A stretch of DNA of 64,000 nt from Candidatus Thiothrix putei (GCA_029972225.1 CP124756.1:3454001-3518000), one strand, 5' to 3'; shown: positions 51,228 to 60,969, counted from the first letter of the stretch. Numbers and translations are program-made. Notes: a model not told the origin generated them from the letters alone.

Positions 51228-54155
51228 TTATACCTCCGCCAGCCATTGTTGGTCACGTTGTTGGGCGCGGCGACGTAACCACCAACGCCACAATCCAATC
51301 AGGAATAGCCCCAGTGCCGCCAGTGCGTAGTTGAGGTATTCCCAGAACACTTGTTGGCTGTGCTCCAAGGGTTCCAAGGTACGGGCGAAATGCGCACGGC
51401 TGCGGATGTTGAGCAAACCTTCATCCTCCAGCGTCCAGTCCAGCACGTTTTGCACAAACTCCAAGGGTGCGGAATACAACGTGCCACGCCCTTGGGATGC
51501 CAGCCGCAATACCGCATCACTGGCAAAGGCATTGCTGCTGAGGACAATCAAACGGGCAGATTCCGGTGAACGCTCAATCACACCGCTGACCACGGTTTTG
51601 TCGGCGGGCTTGTCTTCCGCGTTGGCTTGCGGTTGCTCAGCGGGTGGGGTGGGGTTAGCCGCGTCCCCCGCAGCATCAGCAGGTTTATCTTCCGGTTTTG
51701 CCAACAAGGGCGACTGCTTGCCTTTGAAGAAGGAATCAAATCTGCCCTCCACCGCCACAGCCAACAGTTGTGCCGCCCGTTCCTGTTCCGGCTTGAAACC
51801 GGTTTGCGGGTAAAGCCCATAGTCCGGGATGACATTGGTTTCCGCCGATGTCCAGCTTTGCGCGGAAGAATGCAGCAATTCCGTGACCTTGCGTTGCGCA
51901 TTGGCATCCTTGTTGACTTCCAGCGGTGATGCCCAGTTCAGGGTTAGTTGCCCCAATGCTGCTGTGACTGGGGAGTCAGCATTCAACCCGGCTTTGCGCA
52001 CATCCGGGAAATGCGGGTAAGGCATCATGCGGATTTCTTCCACTGTAATCGGGCCAATCTGGCGCGGTACGGGAACTGGCAAGGCAGCATTTTGCGGGTC
52101 TAGCACCATGCTTTTGGCAAGGGTGAAACCGTGGTGTTTGAGCCAGTCTTCCAGACCGGAAGTATGTTCACGTGCGGTGAGGGATTGCCCGATGTCCACG
52201 TCGAACGCGCCGGTTGCCAGCACGACCGTGCCGCCTTTCATCAGGAACTGATCAATGGCAAAGCGTTGCTTGTCGTCAAGGTTTTCCGGGGCGAGCAGCA
52301 TCACCACATCGGCTTCAGCCGGAACTGCACCGTTTTTCAGGTCGGTATCCACCAGCCGCACATTTTCCCCCAGAGCGGTGCGTAATTCCTCATAACGCTT
52401 ACCCGCCGCTGGCATAAACATCCCGCCGCCGCCCGTATCGGGTGGTGTCACCAGTGCCACGGTTTTGAGGAAACCGGGGGCAAGGCGTTGCAAACCTGCG
52501 GTAATTGCTTGTTTGAGGCTGTTTTTATCCAGCTCAGCGGGCAGCGGAATATTCACTGCGGTACCATTGCTGTCCAGTTGCATATAGAACCAGAACGGTT
52601 TGGGGTCAAACAGGCTGGCAATCTGCGGGCTGTAACCGAAGTCCTGTTGCAGCTTTTTCCCCAGTGCACCGCCGTCAGCATCGGGGTCGGCAAAGCTGAC
52701 ATTGAGTTTGCCGCCTGCGGTTTGCTTGAGTTCATCCAGCGTGGCTTCCAGTTCCTTGCGCAAATCGGCAAGGGCTTTGGGCAGTTTGTCGCTGGCAGAA
52801 ACGTAGCCGTGGAACGTCACTGGTTTGTCCAGTGCTGCAAAAGCATTGCCACCCGCCTGATACGCATTCGCCAGTTTGCGGACAGTACGGGTAATGGCGT
52901 ATTCGGGGTTTTTCAGGCGTACATCAAGGCTTTCTTCACTTTCTGCCTTCACCTCAATCAGGTCTTCGTAGCCCAGCGTTTGGTACTGGTCGCCGTAAGC
53001 CACCACCAGATTGAAGTAGGAGTTGACCACGCCCGCCTGATAACGGCTTGCCATACGGAATGGCACGGGGCGGATACCGTACTTTTCCGCAGCTTCGGCT
53101 TCCAGTGCCTGATCCTGATGCGGATTGACGAATTCCACCTGTACCTTGCTGCCACCGGCGACTTGGTATTCCTTGAGCAAATCCTTGATTTGCGGCACGA
53201 GCGGTTCGAGCAAGGGGTGAGTTTTATCCGAGAAATACCCCCGGATCAGTAACGGTTCTTGCAGTGAACCCATGTACTGGCGGGTCGCGGATGACAAGGA
53301 ATACAGCTTGCCTGCGGTCAAATCCAACCGCGCAGAACCGACACTCTGTAACCAGACATTCGCCACCAACACATTGGCAATCGCCAACCCGACAATGGCA
53401 TACCACTGCACGTGCTTGGCATTACGCGGGTTGCCTGCCCAACGCAAGCGTTCCAACGTCAGCACATTCAAGGCGAGGAACACCCCCACCAGTGACACGT
53501 AGTAATACAAATCACGGATGTCCAGCACCCCACGGGTAATCGCATCAAAACGTGATCCCGTACCCAACAGGCTCAACACACCGCTGATGCCCTGCCCAAA
53601 CAGGGAAGTCAGCACGCTTGCCCCCAACAGGTAGAAGATACCCCCAACCACCACGGTGAGAATCAACGCCACAATCGGGTTATCGGTACGTGCGCTCAGG
53701 AACAAACCAATGGCAATGTACGCAGCCGCCAGAAACAGGCTGGCAAGGTAGCCGCCGATCACTGGCCCCCAGTCCACATCTCCCAACAAGGACACCGTTA
53801 TCGGCAACGGCACGGTCAGCAATAACGCCAACGCCACCAATGCCAGACTTGCCGAAAACTTACCCAACACCAATTGCAGCGGGCTAACTGGGCTGGTCAG
53901 CAACGACTCCAAGGTTCCGGCGCGACGTTCTTCCGACCAACTGCGCATGGTCAGGGCTGCTACCAAGAAGATCAGCAACACCGGCATCCAGGTAAACAAG
54001 GGTTTGAGGTCGGCAAGGTTGCGGGCAAAAAACGCTTCCGCCCAGAAAAAGATAAACAGATTGACGGCAAGGAACGTGCCCAAAAACAGCCAAGCGGCAG
54101 GCGAGGCGAAGAAAGTGTTGAATTCCTTACGGAAGATAGCCATGAACTTGTCCAT
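51228..54155 (-). CDS. Fused ABC permease/Gld auxiliary protein
   Basis: 975 residues. Residues 1-250 are an ABC-2 type permease with six helices (MAIFRKEFNTFFASPAAWLFLGT, LLIFLVAALTMRSWSEERRAGTL). After another membrane helix, residues 290-880 are a GldG-type auxiliary (ABC_transp_aux) domain (LDLTAGKLYSLSSATRQYMGSL, GGTVVLATGAFDVDIG). A C-terminal helix anchors it (YALAALGLFLIGLWRWWLRRR). In Bacteroidetes GldF and GldG are separate; here they are one polypeptide. Its stop-start overlaps the ATPase gene by one base. Confidence 0.88.
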   Translation of the reverse strand: MDKFMAIFRKEFNTFFASPAAWLFLGTFLAVNLFIFFWAEAFFARNLADLKPLFTWMPVLLIFLVAALTMRSWSEERRAGTLESLLTSPVSPLQLVLGKFSASLALVALALLLTVPLPITVSLLGDVDWGPVIGGYLASLFLAAAYIAIGLFLSARTDNPIVALILTVVVGGIFYLLGASVLTSLFGQGISGVLSLLGTGSRFDAITRGVLDIRDLYYYVSLVGVFLALNVLTLERLRWAGNPRNAKHVQWYAIVGLAIANVLVANVWLQSVGSARLDLTAGKLYSLSSATRQYMGSLQEPLLIRGYFSDKTHPLLEPLVPQIKDLLKEYQVAGGSKVQVEFVNPHQDQALEAEAAEKYGIRPVPFRMASRYQAGVVNSYFNLVVAYGDQYQTLGYEDLIEVKAESEESLDVRLKNPEYAITRTVRKLANAYQAGGNAFAALDKPVTFHGYVSASDKLPKALADLRKELEATLDELKQTAGGKLNVSFADPDADGGALGKKLQQDFGYSPQIASLFDPKPFWFYMQLDSNGTAVNIPLPAELDKNSLKQAITAGLQRLAPGFLKTVALVTPPDTGGGGMFMPAAGKRYEELRTALGENVRLVDTDLKNGAVPAEADVVMLLAPENLDDKQRFAIDQFLMKGGTVVLATGAFDVDIGQSLTAREHTSGLEDWLKHHGFTLAKSMVLDPQNAALPVPVPRQIGPITVEEIRMMPYPHFPDVRKAGLNADSPVTAALGQLTLNWASPLEVNKDANAQRKVTELLHSSAQSWTSAETNVIPDYGLYPQTGFKPEQERAAQLLAVAVEGRFDSFFKGKQSPLLAKPEDKPADAAGDAANPTPPAEQPQANAEDKPADKTVVSGVIERSPESARLIVLSSNAFASDAVLRLASQGRGTLYSAPLEFVQNVLDWTLEDEGLLNIRSRAHFARTLEPLEHSQQVFWEYLNYALAALGLFLIGLWRWWLRRRAQQRDQQWLAEV

Positions 54156-55075
54156 TACGCTGCCTCCCGGTTATTGGCTTCGGCAAACACGGTTTCCAGT
54201 GTGCGGGTTTGTGTATGCAGGCTGTGTAACTGATCCCCCGCCGCATGGACAGCGGCAGCGACTTGCGGGGCAAGTTCCGGGCTGGCTTGCAGCGTGTATT
54301 GGTATTGGTATTGCCCTTGCCCTGCTGGGATCGTTTCCACATGACTGACCCCTTCCAGCTTGCCAAGGTAAGTGGCTGCTTGGGCAGAATTGAGCGTCAG
54401 TAGCAGGTGGCGGGTTTGTTGCAATTCATCCAGCCGTGCATCCACCACCAGTTTGCCGGAACGCATGATCAGCACCCGTTCGCACACCGCCTGCACTTCC
54501 TGCAAGATGTGGGTGGAGAGAATCACCGTGGCATGGCTTGCCAACTCGCGGATCAGTTCGCGCATTTGATGGATTTGTGTTGGGTCTAAGCCATTGGTTG
54601 GCTCATCCAGAATAATGATGGCAGGATTGTGCAAAATTGCCTGTGCCACCCCGACCCGCTGGCGATAACCGCGTGACAAAGTGGCAATCATTGCACTGGC
54701 TTTTGCTTGCAAAGCAGTCCGGCGGATTGCACTGATGACGGCTTGGCGTTGCGCATTGGTTGGAATCCCGTGCAAATCCGCTTGGTAACGCAGGTAATCC
54801 AGCACCGTCATTTCCGGCCAGACCGGGCAGTTTTCCGGCAAATAACCGATGCGTTGCTGGATCGCTTGGGTATCTTTGCCGATGCTTAAACCATCGACTG
54901 CGATACTGCCAGCGGTAGGCTCAAGGAAACCCGTGAGCATTTTCATAATGGTGGTTTTGCCTGCCCCGTTGTGACCGAGAAGGCCGATGACTTCGCCCTG
55001 TTGAATGCCGAATGAGACATCATCAACAGCTTTGAAGTCACCGTAATGGCGACTTAAGTGATTGACCTGAATCAT
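54155..55075 (-). CDS. ABC transporter ATP-binding protein (GldA-like)
   Basis: 306 residues. Walker A GLLGHNGAGKTTIMKML, signature LSRGYRQRVGVAQAI, Walker B PAIIILDEPTNGLDPTQ and H-loop ILSTHIL. First gene of the ABC operon 55075-50649 with the fused permease and DUF4340 protein. The C-terminal 80 residues are a small regulatory domain. The substrate is not known. Confidence 0.9.
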   Translation of the reverse strand: MIQVNHLSRHYGDFKAVDDVSFGIQQGEVIGLLGHNGAGKTTIMKMLTGFLEPTAGSIAVDGLSIGKDTQAIQQRIGYLPENCPVWPEMTVLDYLRYQADLHGIPTNAQRQAVISAIRRTALQAKASAMIATLSRGYRQRVGVAQAILHNPAIIILDEPTNGLDPTQIHQMRELIRELASHATVILSTHILQEVQAVCERVLIMRSGKLVVDARLDELQQTRHLLLTLNSAQAATYLGKLEGVSHVETIPAGQGQYQYQYTLQASPELAPQVAAAVHAAGDQLHSLHTQTRTLETVFAEANNREAA

Positions 55076-55228
55076 TGTTTACCCTGTACAAGTAATGTTT
55101 TTAGGATTGCGGCAGCAATTTTAGGCAAAGCATGAACGAGGTAAAGTTACAAAAAAGTAAGGTTGGGCATAATGTGTTAAAGTTCTTGCCATTGTATTTA
55201 CTGCCTTGCAAACCACACCTCAAAACCC

Positions 55229-57016
55229 ATGCAGCAATCTAAACCTATTCGTCCCGTCATCCCCTCATGGTCAGCGCTTGCTGCTTGGCTATGCATCGCC
55301 GCCCTCTGCCTCCCCACCTCACTGGCAGCGCGGCAAGCCTCGGATACCGTTGCCCCGCAAACCACCCACACGCTCAAGCCGCAAACGCTGGTGAGCGCCA
55401 AGCAGTTCATGGTGTCAACCGCGCACCCCGACGCAACCCAAGCCGGTTACGCCACCTTGAAAGCAGGCGGTTCGGCGGTGGATGCGGCAATCGCGGTGCA
55501 ATTGGTGCTGGGTTTGGTCGAACCACAAGCCTCCGGTTTAGGCGGTGGCGCACTCATGGTGCTATGGGATGCCGACAAACAGCAATTGGTGGCACTGGAT
55601 GGGCGCGAAACCGCCCCGCAAGCCGTGACCCCCGACCTGTTTCTGGATGAGCTTGGCGAACCCTTGCCATTTATGGATGCCGTCGTCGGTGGGCGTTCCG
55701 TCGGCACACCCGGCACGGTAGCGTTGCTGGCACACGCACACGCCCATTACGGCAAACTGCCTTGGCAAGACCTGTTCACAGCCGCGCGGCAGTTAGCAAC
55801 GGATGGCTTCGTGGTGACAGCACACATGGCGGAACAAATCGCGGATAGTGCCGACAGTTTGCGCACCTTCCCCGCCACCCAACAGTATTTTTTCACCCCA
55901 TCCGGCAAGCCCTTGCCCGCCGGATTTGTGCGCAAAAACCCAGAATACGCCAAGACGCTGAATGTCATCGCCAAACAAGGCGCGAAAGGCTTTTACCAAG
56001 GCGCGATTGCCCAAGCCATTGTCGATACCGTGAGTAAAGCCGCCACCAACCCCGGCAAGCTGGCACTGCAAGATTTAGCCGATTATCAGGTGAAAGCGCG
56101 TGAGGTGTTGTGCGTGGATTATCGCCAGCATGAAGTGTGTGGCATGGGGCCGCCAACCTCCGGCACGGTCGCCATTGGGCAAATATTGGGAATGCTCAGC
56201 CATTTCGACCTGAAAAAACTGGGTGCAGACAACCCGCAAAGCTGGCGTTTGATCGGTGATGCCACCCGTTTAGCATTCGCGGATCGCGGGCGGTATCTGG
56301 CAGACAATGACTTCGTGGATGTGCCAGTGCAAGCCTTGCTCGCCCCCGCTTACCTGAAGGCACGGGCGCAGGCGTTGCACGGCGAAAAGGCGTTGGATAC
56401 GGTTGCTCCCGGCGATCCCCTGCCCAAGGTATCCCAGCAATGGGCGGATGATGCCGCGCTGGAATTGCCTTCCACCAGCCATTTCGTGATTGTGGATGCC
56501 AAGGGCAATGTAGTGTCGCTGACCAGCACCATTGAAAACGGCTTTGGCTCGCGGCTAATGACCAACGGTTTTCTGCTGAATAACGAATTGACCGACTTTT
56601 CTTTCAAAGCCGCTGAAGATGGCGTGCCGGTTGCGAATCGGGTGGAAGCTGGCAAGCGCCCGCGTTCGTCAATGTCACCGACGATTGTGCTAAAAGATGG
56701 CAAGCCGTATATGGGAATGGGTTCACCGGGCGGGTCGCGCATTATCAGTTATGTGGCGAATGCGCTGATTGCGCAACTCGATTGGGGTTACGACATCCAG
56801 CAGGCTTTCAGTATGCCGCACCGTATCAACCTGTTTGGACGTTACGAGCTGGAGGAAGACACATCTGCCACTGCCATGCAGCCCGCACTGGAAGCCTTGG
56901 GTTATGAAGTCACCACCAGTACGATGACGTCCGGCTTGAGCGGGGTAGTGATTACGCCGCAGGGTTTGCTCGGCGGAGCTGATCCGCGTCGGGATGGCAC
57001 GGTGTTGGGGGACTAA
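55229..57016 (+). CDS. ggt: Gamma-glutamyltransferase
   Basis: 595 residues. Signal peptide LAAWLCIAALCLPTSLAA gives a periplasmic enzyme. It should self-cleave before the Thr in LPSTSHFVIVDAKGNVVSLT to give large and small subunits; this Thr is the nucleophile (family motif TTHF, here TSHF). GSPGGSRIISYV and RPRSSMSPTIVLKDG are the other small-subunit blocks. Breaks down or transfers the glutamyl group of glutathione. Confidence 0.93.
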   Translation: MQQSKPIRPVIPSWSALAAWLCIAALCLPTSLAARQASDTVAPQTTHTLKPQTLVSAKQFMVSTAHPDATQAGYATLKAGGSAVDAAIAVQLVLGLVEPQASGLGGGALMVLWDADKQQLVALDGRETAPQAVTPDLFLDELGEPLPFMDAVVGGRSVGTPGTVALLAHAHAHYGKLPWQDLFTAARQLATDGFVVTAHMAEQIADSADSLRTFPATQQYFFTPSGKPLPAGFVRKNPEYAKTLNVIAKQGAKGFYQGAIAQAIVDTVSKAATNPGKLALQDLADYQVKAREVLCVDYRQHEVCGMGPPTSGTVAIGQILGMLSHFDLKKLGADNPQSWRLIGDATRLAFADRGRYLADNDFVDVPVQALLAPAYLKARAQALHGEKALDTVAPGDPLPKVSQQWADDAALELPSTSHFVIVDAKGNVVSLTSTIENGFGSRLMTNGFLLNNELTDFSFKAAEDGVPVANRVEAGKRPRSSMSPTIVLKDGKPYMGMGSPGGSRIISYVANALIAQLDWGYDIQQAFSMPHRINLFGRYELEEDTSATAMQPALEALGYEVTTSTMTSGLSGVVITPQGLLGGADPRRDGTVLGD

Positions 57017-57025
57017 GCAGTATTG

Positions 57026-57373
57026 TTAGGCACTGCGTACCGATTTACCCGCCCAGGGCACAACCGCCGTCACTAACGCCTGCACCGCCACCAGCGGATC
57101 AGTTTCATCCGTGGTTCTCACCCGCACCCCGAATTGCTTCATCTGATTGATGAAACTTTTCCCACAGGGGCCGGTGATCAAATAATCCAAGGCTAACAGC
57201 GGGTGATCGCCGCGCTTGTCCCATGCGTGGATCGACATTTCCATCGGCAACTCCAATGACTCGACGGGTTGCAGCGCTTGCTCGGCAGTCCATTCGTACA
57301 TTAGAAAGCTGCGGGCTTTGCTGGCGTGTCCGGTAACGGTACGCAAATTTTGGCTGGTAACACCAATTTTCAT
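57026..57373 (-). CDS. NifX/NifB-type cofactor-binding domain protein
   Basis: 115 residues of the dinitrogenase iron-molybdenum cofactor biosynthesis family: MKIGVTSQNLRTVTGHASKARSFLMYEW, HPLLALDYLITGPCGKSFINQMKQFGVRV and a C-terminal VQALVTAV. Proteins of this type hold metal clusters or their precursors. No nif genes are nearby. It lies about 70 bases from a nitrate reductase remnant. Convergent with ggt. Confidence 0.85.
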   Translation of the reverse strand: MKIGVTSQNLRTVTGHASKARSFLMYEWTAEQALQPVESLELPMEMSIHAWDKRGDHPLLALDYLITGPCGKSFINQMKQFGVRVRTTDETDPLVAVQALVTAVVPWAGKSVRSA

Positions 57374-57443
57374 AAGGGTAGTTCTTCATCATGGGGTTGG
57401 TCGTGTGCGAATGGTACAGCACGTTACCAACCAGCGTCTAATC

Positions 57444-57530
57444 TTAGCCCAACAACGCCTGCAATTCTGGCAAGCACGAACCGCAATTCGTCCCCGCATT
57501 CAGGCAACGTCCAATCGCCTCCACGCTGCT
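57444..57530 (-). pseudogene. nasA-type nitrate reductase, 3' remnant
   Basis: The last 28 codons on the minus strand read SSVEAIGRCLNAGTNCGSCL then PELQALLG and stop. This is the end of the BFD-like [2Fe-2S] domain found at the C-terminus of assimilatory nitrate reductases (NasA) and related NirB enzymes. Upstream the frame runs into a repeat and no reductase sequence remains. Only the tail of the gene has survived. Confidence 0.7.
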
Positions 57531-57535
57531 CAAAC

Positions 57536-57640
57536 CCCTTCCCTGCCCTCCCCTTATCAGGGAAGGGGACAAGACACGCTTCTTCTCTTTCTCCTCCCCT
57601 GATAAGGGGAGGTTGGGAGTGGGAGGGGAGGTTTGCACTG
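57536..57640. repeat. Palindromic intergenic repeat
   Basis: CCCTCCCCTTATCAGGG and CTCCCCTGATAAGGGGAGG are inverted copies about 35 bases apart, followed by GGTTGGGAGTGGGAGGGGAGG. This resembles the dispersed CCCTCCCC/AGGGGAGG repeats common in many bacterial genomes. It marks the break point of the nitrate reductase remnant. Confidence 0.6.
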
Positions 57641-57738
57641 GAATGGGGAATTCAAACACAAAAGCGGTTCACCTTAAAACTGACGATAATTAAGAAATCA
57701 TCCTTACAAAAAATATGATTTAAGCTAAAATGAACGTC

Positions 57739-59031
57739 ATGACAAAGAAAGAACTGCTCAAAACCCTAATCCGCGACTTCCAGCTACGGGAAATTCCCGC
57801 ACTGAAGCCGCGCAAGCTGGAAATTCCGCTGCACCTGAACAAGGTGATTACCCTCATAGGGGTACGGCGGAGCGGGAAATCCTCCATCCTGCTGCAAGCC
57901 ATCAACACCTTACGCAAAACCGTGCCCCGCGAACAAATCGTCTACCTGAACTTTGAGGACGAACGCCTTGATCTGGATGCTGATGAGCTTGACCTGATTG
58001 TGCAGACTTACCGCGAGTTGTACCCGGAACAGGATTTGTCACAGTGCTATTTCTTTTTTGACGAAATCCAGAACCTGCCGAAATGGGAGCTTTTCATCCG
58101 GCGACTGGATGACAGCATTTCGCGTCACCTGTTCATTACCGGCTCTAATAGCAAGTTGCTGGGTAGTGAAATCGCCACCGCCTTGCGCGGGCGTACCTTG
58201 CGCTACGAAGTGTTCCCACTGTCATTTGCGGAATACTTGGGGTTCCAGGGCATTGCAACGGACTGGCACGCCTCTCACTCCCGCGCCTTGATCAACCGTG
58301 CCTTTGGGCAATTCCTGACACAGGGAGGCTTCCCGGAAGTCGCTTTGCTGGATGATGAAAGTGTGCGCCGCAAGCTACTGACCGAATATTTCGATGTGAT
58401 GATTTACCGTGACCTGATCGAGCGTTATCAGGAACGCAATGTGCAAGCACTGCGGTTTTTCCTGCGCCGTTGCATTGAAGGTGTCACCAGCCCGCTATCG
58501 GTTGCCAAAATCCATAACGAACTGAAATCTGCCGGATTTCGCATTGGCAAAGACACCTTGCACAACTATCTGGAACAAGCCAACGCCATTTACCTGCTGA
58601 TGGTGGCTTACAAATACGACCCGTCACTGGTGCGGCGCGAATTGGGCGACAAGAAAGCCTACATCGTGGATAACGGTCTGATCAGCGCATTGAGCTGGCG
58701 GGCGGGGCAAGACAAAGGCAAGCTACTGGAAAATCTGGTGGCGATGGAATTAAGCAAACAGGGCTTGGAATTGTTGTTTGTCAAAGGCACACAGGAATGT
58801 GATTTTGTGGTGCAACAGCCCAACGGGGCTTGGCTACCGATACAAGTTTGTTACGAGATGGGTGATCCGGCTACTCGTGCACGTGAAGTGGCGGGATTAG
58901 TGGCAGCCTGTCGGTTTTGTGACACCCAAACCGGCATTATTCTCACTATGGATGAGGAAGCAGAATGGCAGGAAAGTGAAATTACCATCAGCGTCTCGCC
59001 CGCGTGGAAATATTTCAGTCAAGAGCCATAA
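57739..59031 (+). CDS. AAA ATPase with DUF4143 domain
   Basis: 430 residues from MTKKELLKTLIRD; an ATG three codons earlier is possible. AAA_14: Walker A GVRRSGKSSILLQ, Walker B CYFFFDEIQNLPKWE, sensor HLFITGSNSKLL. A winged-helix segment (SPLSVAKIHNELKSAGFRIG) precedes the DUF4143 domain, which has a nuclease-like end (LELLFVKGTQECDFVVQQPNG). Often mobile or horizontally moved; role unknown. Its end overlaps the vapC pseudogene by 13 bases. Confidence 0.85.
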   Translation: MTKKELLKTLIRDFQLREIPALKPRKLEIPLHLNKVITLIGVRRSGKSSILLQAINTLRKTVPREQIVYLNFEDERLDLDADELDLIVQTYRELYPEQDLSQCYFFFDEIQNLPKWELFIRRLDDSISRHLFITGSNSKLLGSEIATALRGRTLRYEVFPLSFAEYLGFQGIATDWHASHSRALINRAFGQFLTQGGFPEVALLDDESVRRKLLTEYFDVMIYRDLIERYQERNVQALRFFLRRCIEGVTSPLSVAKIHNELKSAGFRIGKDTLHNYLEQANAIYLLMVAYKYDPSLVRRELGDKKAYIVDNGLISALSWRAGQDKGKLLENLVAMELSKQGLELLFVKGTQECDFVVQQPNGAWLPIQVCYEMGDPATRAREVAGLVAACRFCDTQTGIILTMDEEAEWQESEITISVSPAWKYFSQEP

Positions 59032-59271
59032 ACCCACGGATTCAGGATATTAACGCCTGTCGGTTTGAAATCATCTACATTGCGGGTCACAACTGTCATC
59101 CCGTGAACCATCGCGGTTGCCGCAATCAGTGCATCCCGATCTGAGCGCGGGTCTGACACATGCAGGCTGGCACATTGCCGCGCAACGGCGGTATCCACTG
59201 CCAACACACGTTCAGCAAAACTGGGTAACACTTGGGTTTCCAACCACTGGCGCAACATTGCACCTTGGGTA

Positions 59272-60407
59272 TACCTTACAGCGTCAAGACCTGAACATTT
59301 TTAAAGGTTTGAAAATTTGTTGTCATCAACTGGGTCAGTTCTTTCTTGTGATCGGTATCCAGCTTGTCGAGACAGTTGGTGATGGCCGCCTTGAAAGCGG
59401 GAAACTTATCATAGTATTTCGAGTACAAGCATTTTTTCTTGACGAACTTCCACAACCGTTCAATCAGATTGAGGTTGGGTGAATAGGTCGGTAAAAATAA
59501 TAGTTCAATATTGAGCCTTTTCGCACAGGCAAACACGGCTTCACAGCGTTGATACTTGGCATTATCCAAGACCAAAGTGATCGGTATTTTGAGTGCTAAC
59601 GCTGCAATTTTTTCCAATAATTCACACACGCTGTTAGCGTTGATATAGGAGTCGTTAGTGATCGTGATGAGTTGTAGCGTTATCGCATTGAGTGCGCCCA
59701 ATACGTTGTAGCGTTGTCGACCACAGGGGGCTTTGATGAATACGCGGGAAAATGACCACAAAAACCCCAGAAACGGTGCTAACACGAAGTGGGCGGCATC
59801 GACAAAAAAAGGGCGCGTTTGCCCTCCTTAGCCTCCTGAATGCGCGGTTTTAGTTCATTTTCCAGGAACTTTTCTTGTGCTTCCACATCAGCTTTGGCGG
59901 GTATCATCCCCACTTTATGGATGTCCATCCCTATTTTCTTCATAAAGACACGTACCCTGTCCTCACTGCGTTTGATGCCTGTCAGCTCCTCAATCTTAGC
60001 GGCTGCCGCCTTGCTGGTTGCGGGGGGATATTCACGAAAATAGGCTTCAATCTTGTCTTTATATGCCATCAAATCACTCTGTGGTTTATTGAATCGTATT
60101 TCTTTAAGAGCTTCTAAACCGTTAGGTTGTAGGTAGGCGTTTAGGTAGGCAAGCAGCGTGGCTTCTGTAATCCTTTCCAATCGTTTGATTTCCTTATGCG
60201 TCAACTGTTGGGATTTCAGGTACAGCACGGACATTTTCTTACGGACTCTGGGATGAGGATGGCGCTCCTTCCAGTAGAACAGCTCCGCTATCTCATCCTC
60301 AGTGAAAGTGATTTTTAATGTCATACATTACTCATGGCTGCTTTTGTTACCAGTCATCTAACCATATTTCCTTGATCAAAAAAACTATTTTATGGCACGG
60401 ACTGGTA
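59272..60407 (-). mobile_element. IS630-family element
   Basis: 1136 bases between TA dinucleotides (59270-59271 and 60408-60409), the target duplication of the IS630/Tc1 group. Both ends begin TACC read inward. It carries a transposase in two overlapping frames and sits inside vapC. Confidence 0.85.
59276..60324 (-). CDS. IS630-family transposase, two frames
   Basis: Frame 1 (60324-59779) has the helix-turn-helix half: IKRLERITEATLLAYLNAYL and KAAAAKIEELTGIKRSEDRV. Frame 2 (to 59276) has the DDE half: FFVDAAHFVLAPF (first Asp), ITLVLDNAKYQRCE (second Asp) and YSPNLNLIERLWKFVKKK (Glu). They join if the ribosome slips back one base on the run of seven Ts (59804-59810 on the plus strand as As), giving about 348 residues, the normal IS630 length. 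Frameshifting of this sort is known in the family; a simple mutation is the alternative. Confidence 0.82.
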
Positions 60408-60581
60408 TAGTATCACGCCGTTCCAGCAATAAGATGCCGGTTTCCAGCTCCAAAATGCTGATTGCCGATACAAATAGGCTGGTGGCAGGCACGCTTTGCG
60501 CCCAAGCGACGACGTGCGGGTCTGCTTTGCCGGTTTTGGCTTTGCGTAGTTCGGAAACCACGTTGGTATCCAAGACGTACA

Positions 60582-60836
60582 TCAGAGTAACTCCGCAGGC
60601 TGGTACAGTTTGCCGCTCAATCGCGGTGGCTCGAATTCGATGTCAGCCGCTGCTGGCATTGCCAATAAGTCAACGATACTCACCTGCTGACCAGTGATGC
60701 GCAGGTATTCTCCAATACTGAGTAACACGTGGGCGGGTTTGCCCCGGTCGGTGATGAATACTGGGCCGTTGAGTGCCGCCTTCTTGGCGCGGCTGGCATC
60801 CTGATTGAATCCGCGGCTGGAAAGGGTCGTGATCAT
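60582..60836 (-). CDS. vapB: Phd/YefM-type antitoxin (vapB)
   Basis: 84 residues. MITTLSSRGFNQDASRAKKAALNG and PVFITDRGKPAHVLLSIGEY are the DNA-binding Phd/YefM fold; the C-terminal ADIEFEPPRL segment is the toxin-binding part. Intact, with a broken partner toxin just downstream. An inverted repeat 25 bases upstream is the likely operator. Confidence 0.85.
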   Translation of the reverse strand: MITTLSSRGFNQDASRAKKAALNGPVFITDRGKPAHVLLSIGEYLRITGQQVSIVDLLAMPAAADIEFEPPRLSGKLYQPAELL

Positions 60837-60860
60837 GACAACACCTCTTGCATTAAGTCA

Positions 60861-60880
60861 TTGTAGAAACAATACTACAA
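60861..60880. promoter_or_regulatory. Probable vapBC operator
   Basis: TTGTAG (60861-60866) and CTACAA (60875-60880), a perfect inverted repeat with an 8-base spacer, 25 bases upstream of the antitoxin start. This is where an autoregulatory antitoxin site is expected. Confidence 0.55.
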
Positions 60881-60969
60881 AATCTTGGCCGAAAATAGAA
60901 GTATGGTAAATTACTGCGACGCTATCTAAACTCTTCACCATCTAAAACATCCGCGAGTGTTACTGCCCC

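Larger units (their letters stand above)
59019..60582 (-). pseudogene. vapC: vapC (FitB-like PIN toxin) split by IS630
   Basis: N-terminal piece 60408-60582 (MYVLDTNVVSELRKAKTG, ISILELETGILLLERRDT) and C-terminal piece 59019-59271 (QGAMLRQWLETQV, VSDPRSDRDALIAATAMVHG, VVTRNVDDF). Removing the element and one TA gives ERRDTTQGAMLRQ, a single frame of FitB length. The first Asp and Glu of the PIN site are on one piece and the later Asp residues on the other, so neither is active. The start overlaps the stop of the antitoxin gene. Confidence 0.9.

Noticed and set aside
52488..53252. 254-codon plus-strand frame opposite the fused permease gene
   Set aside because: Antisense shadow with no start signal or family match.
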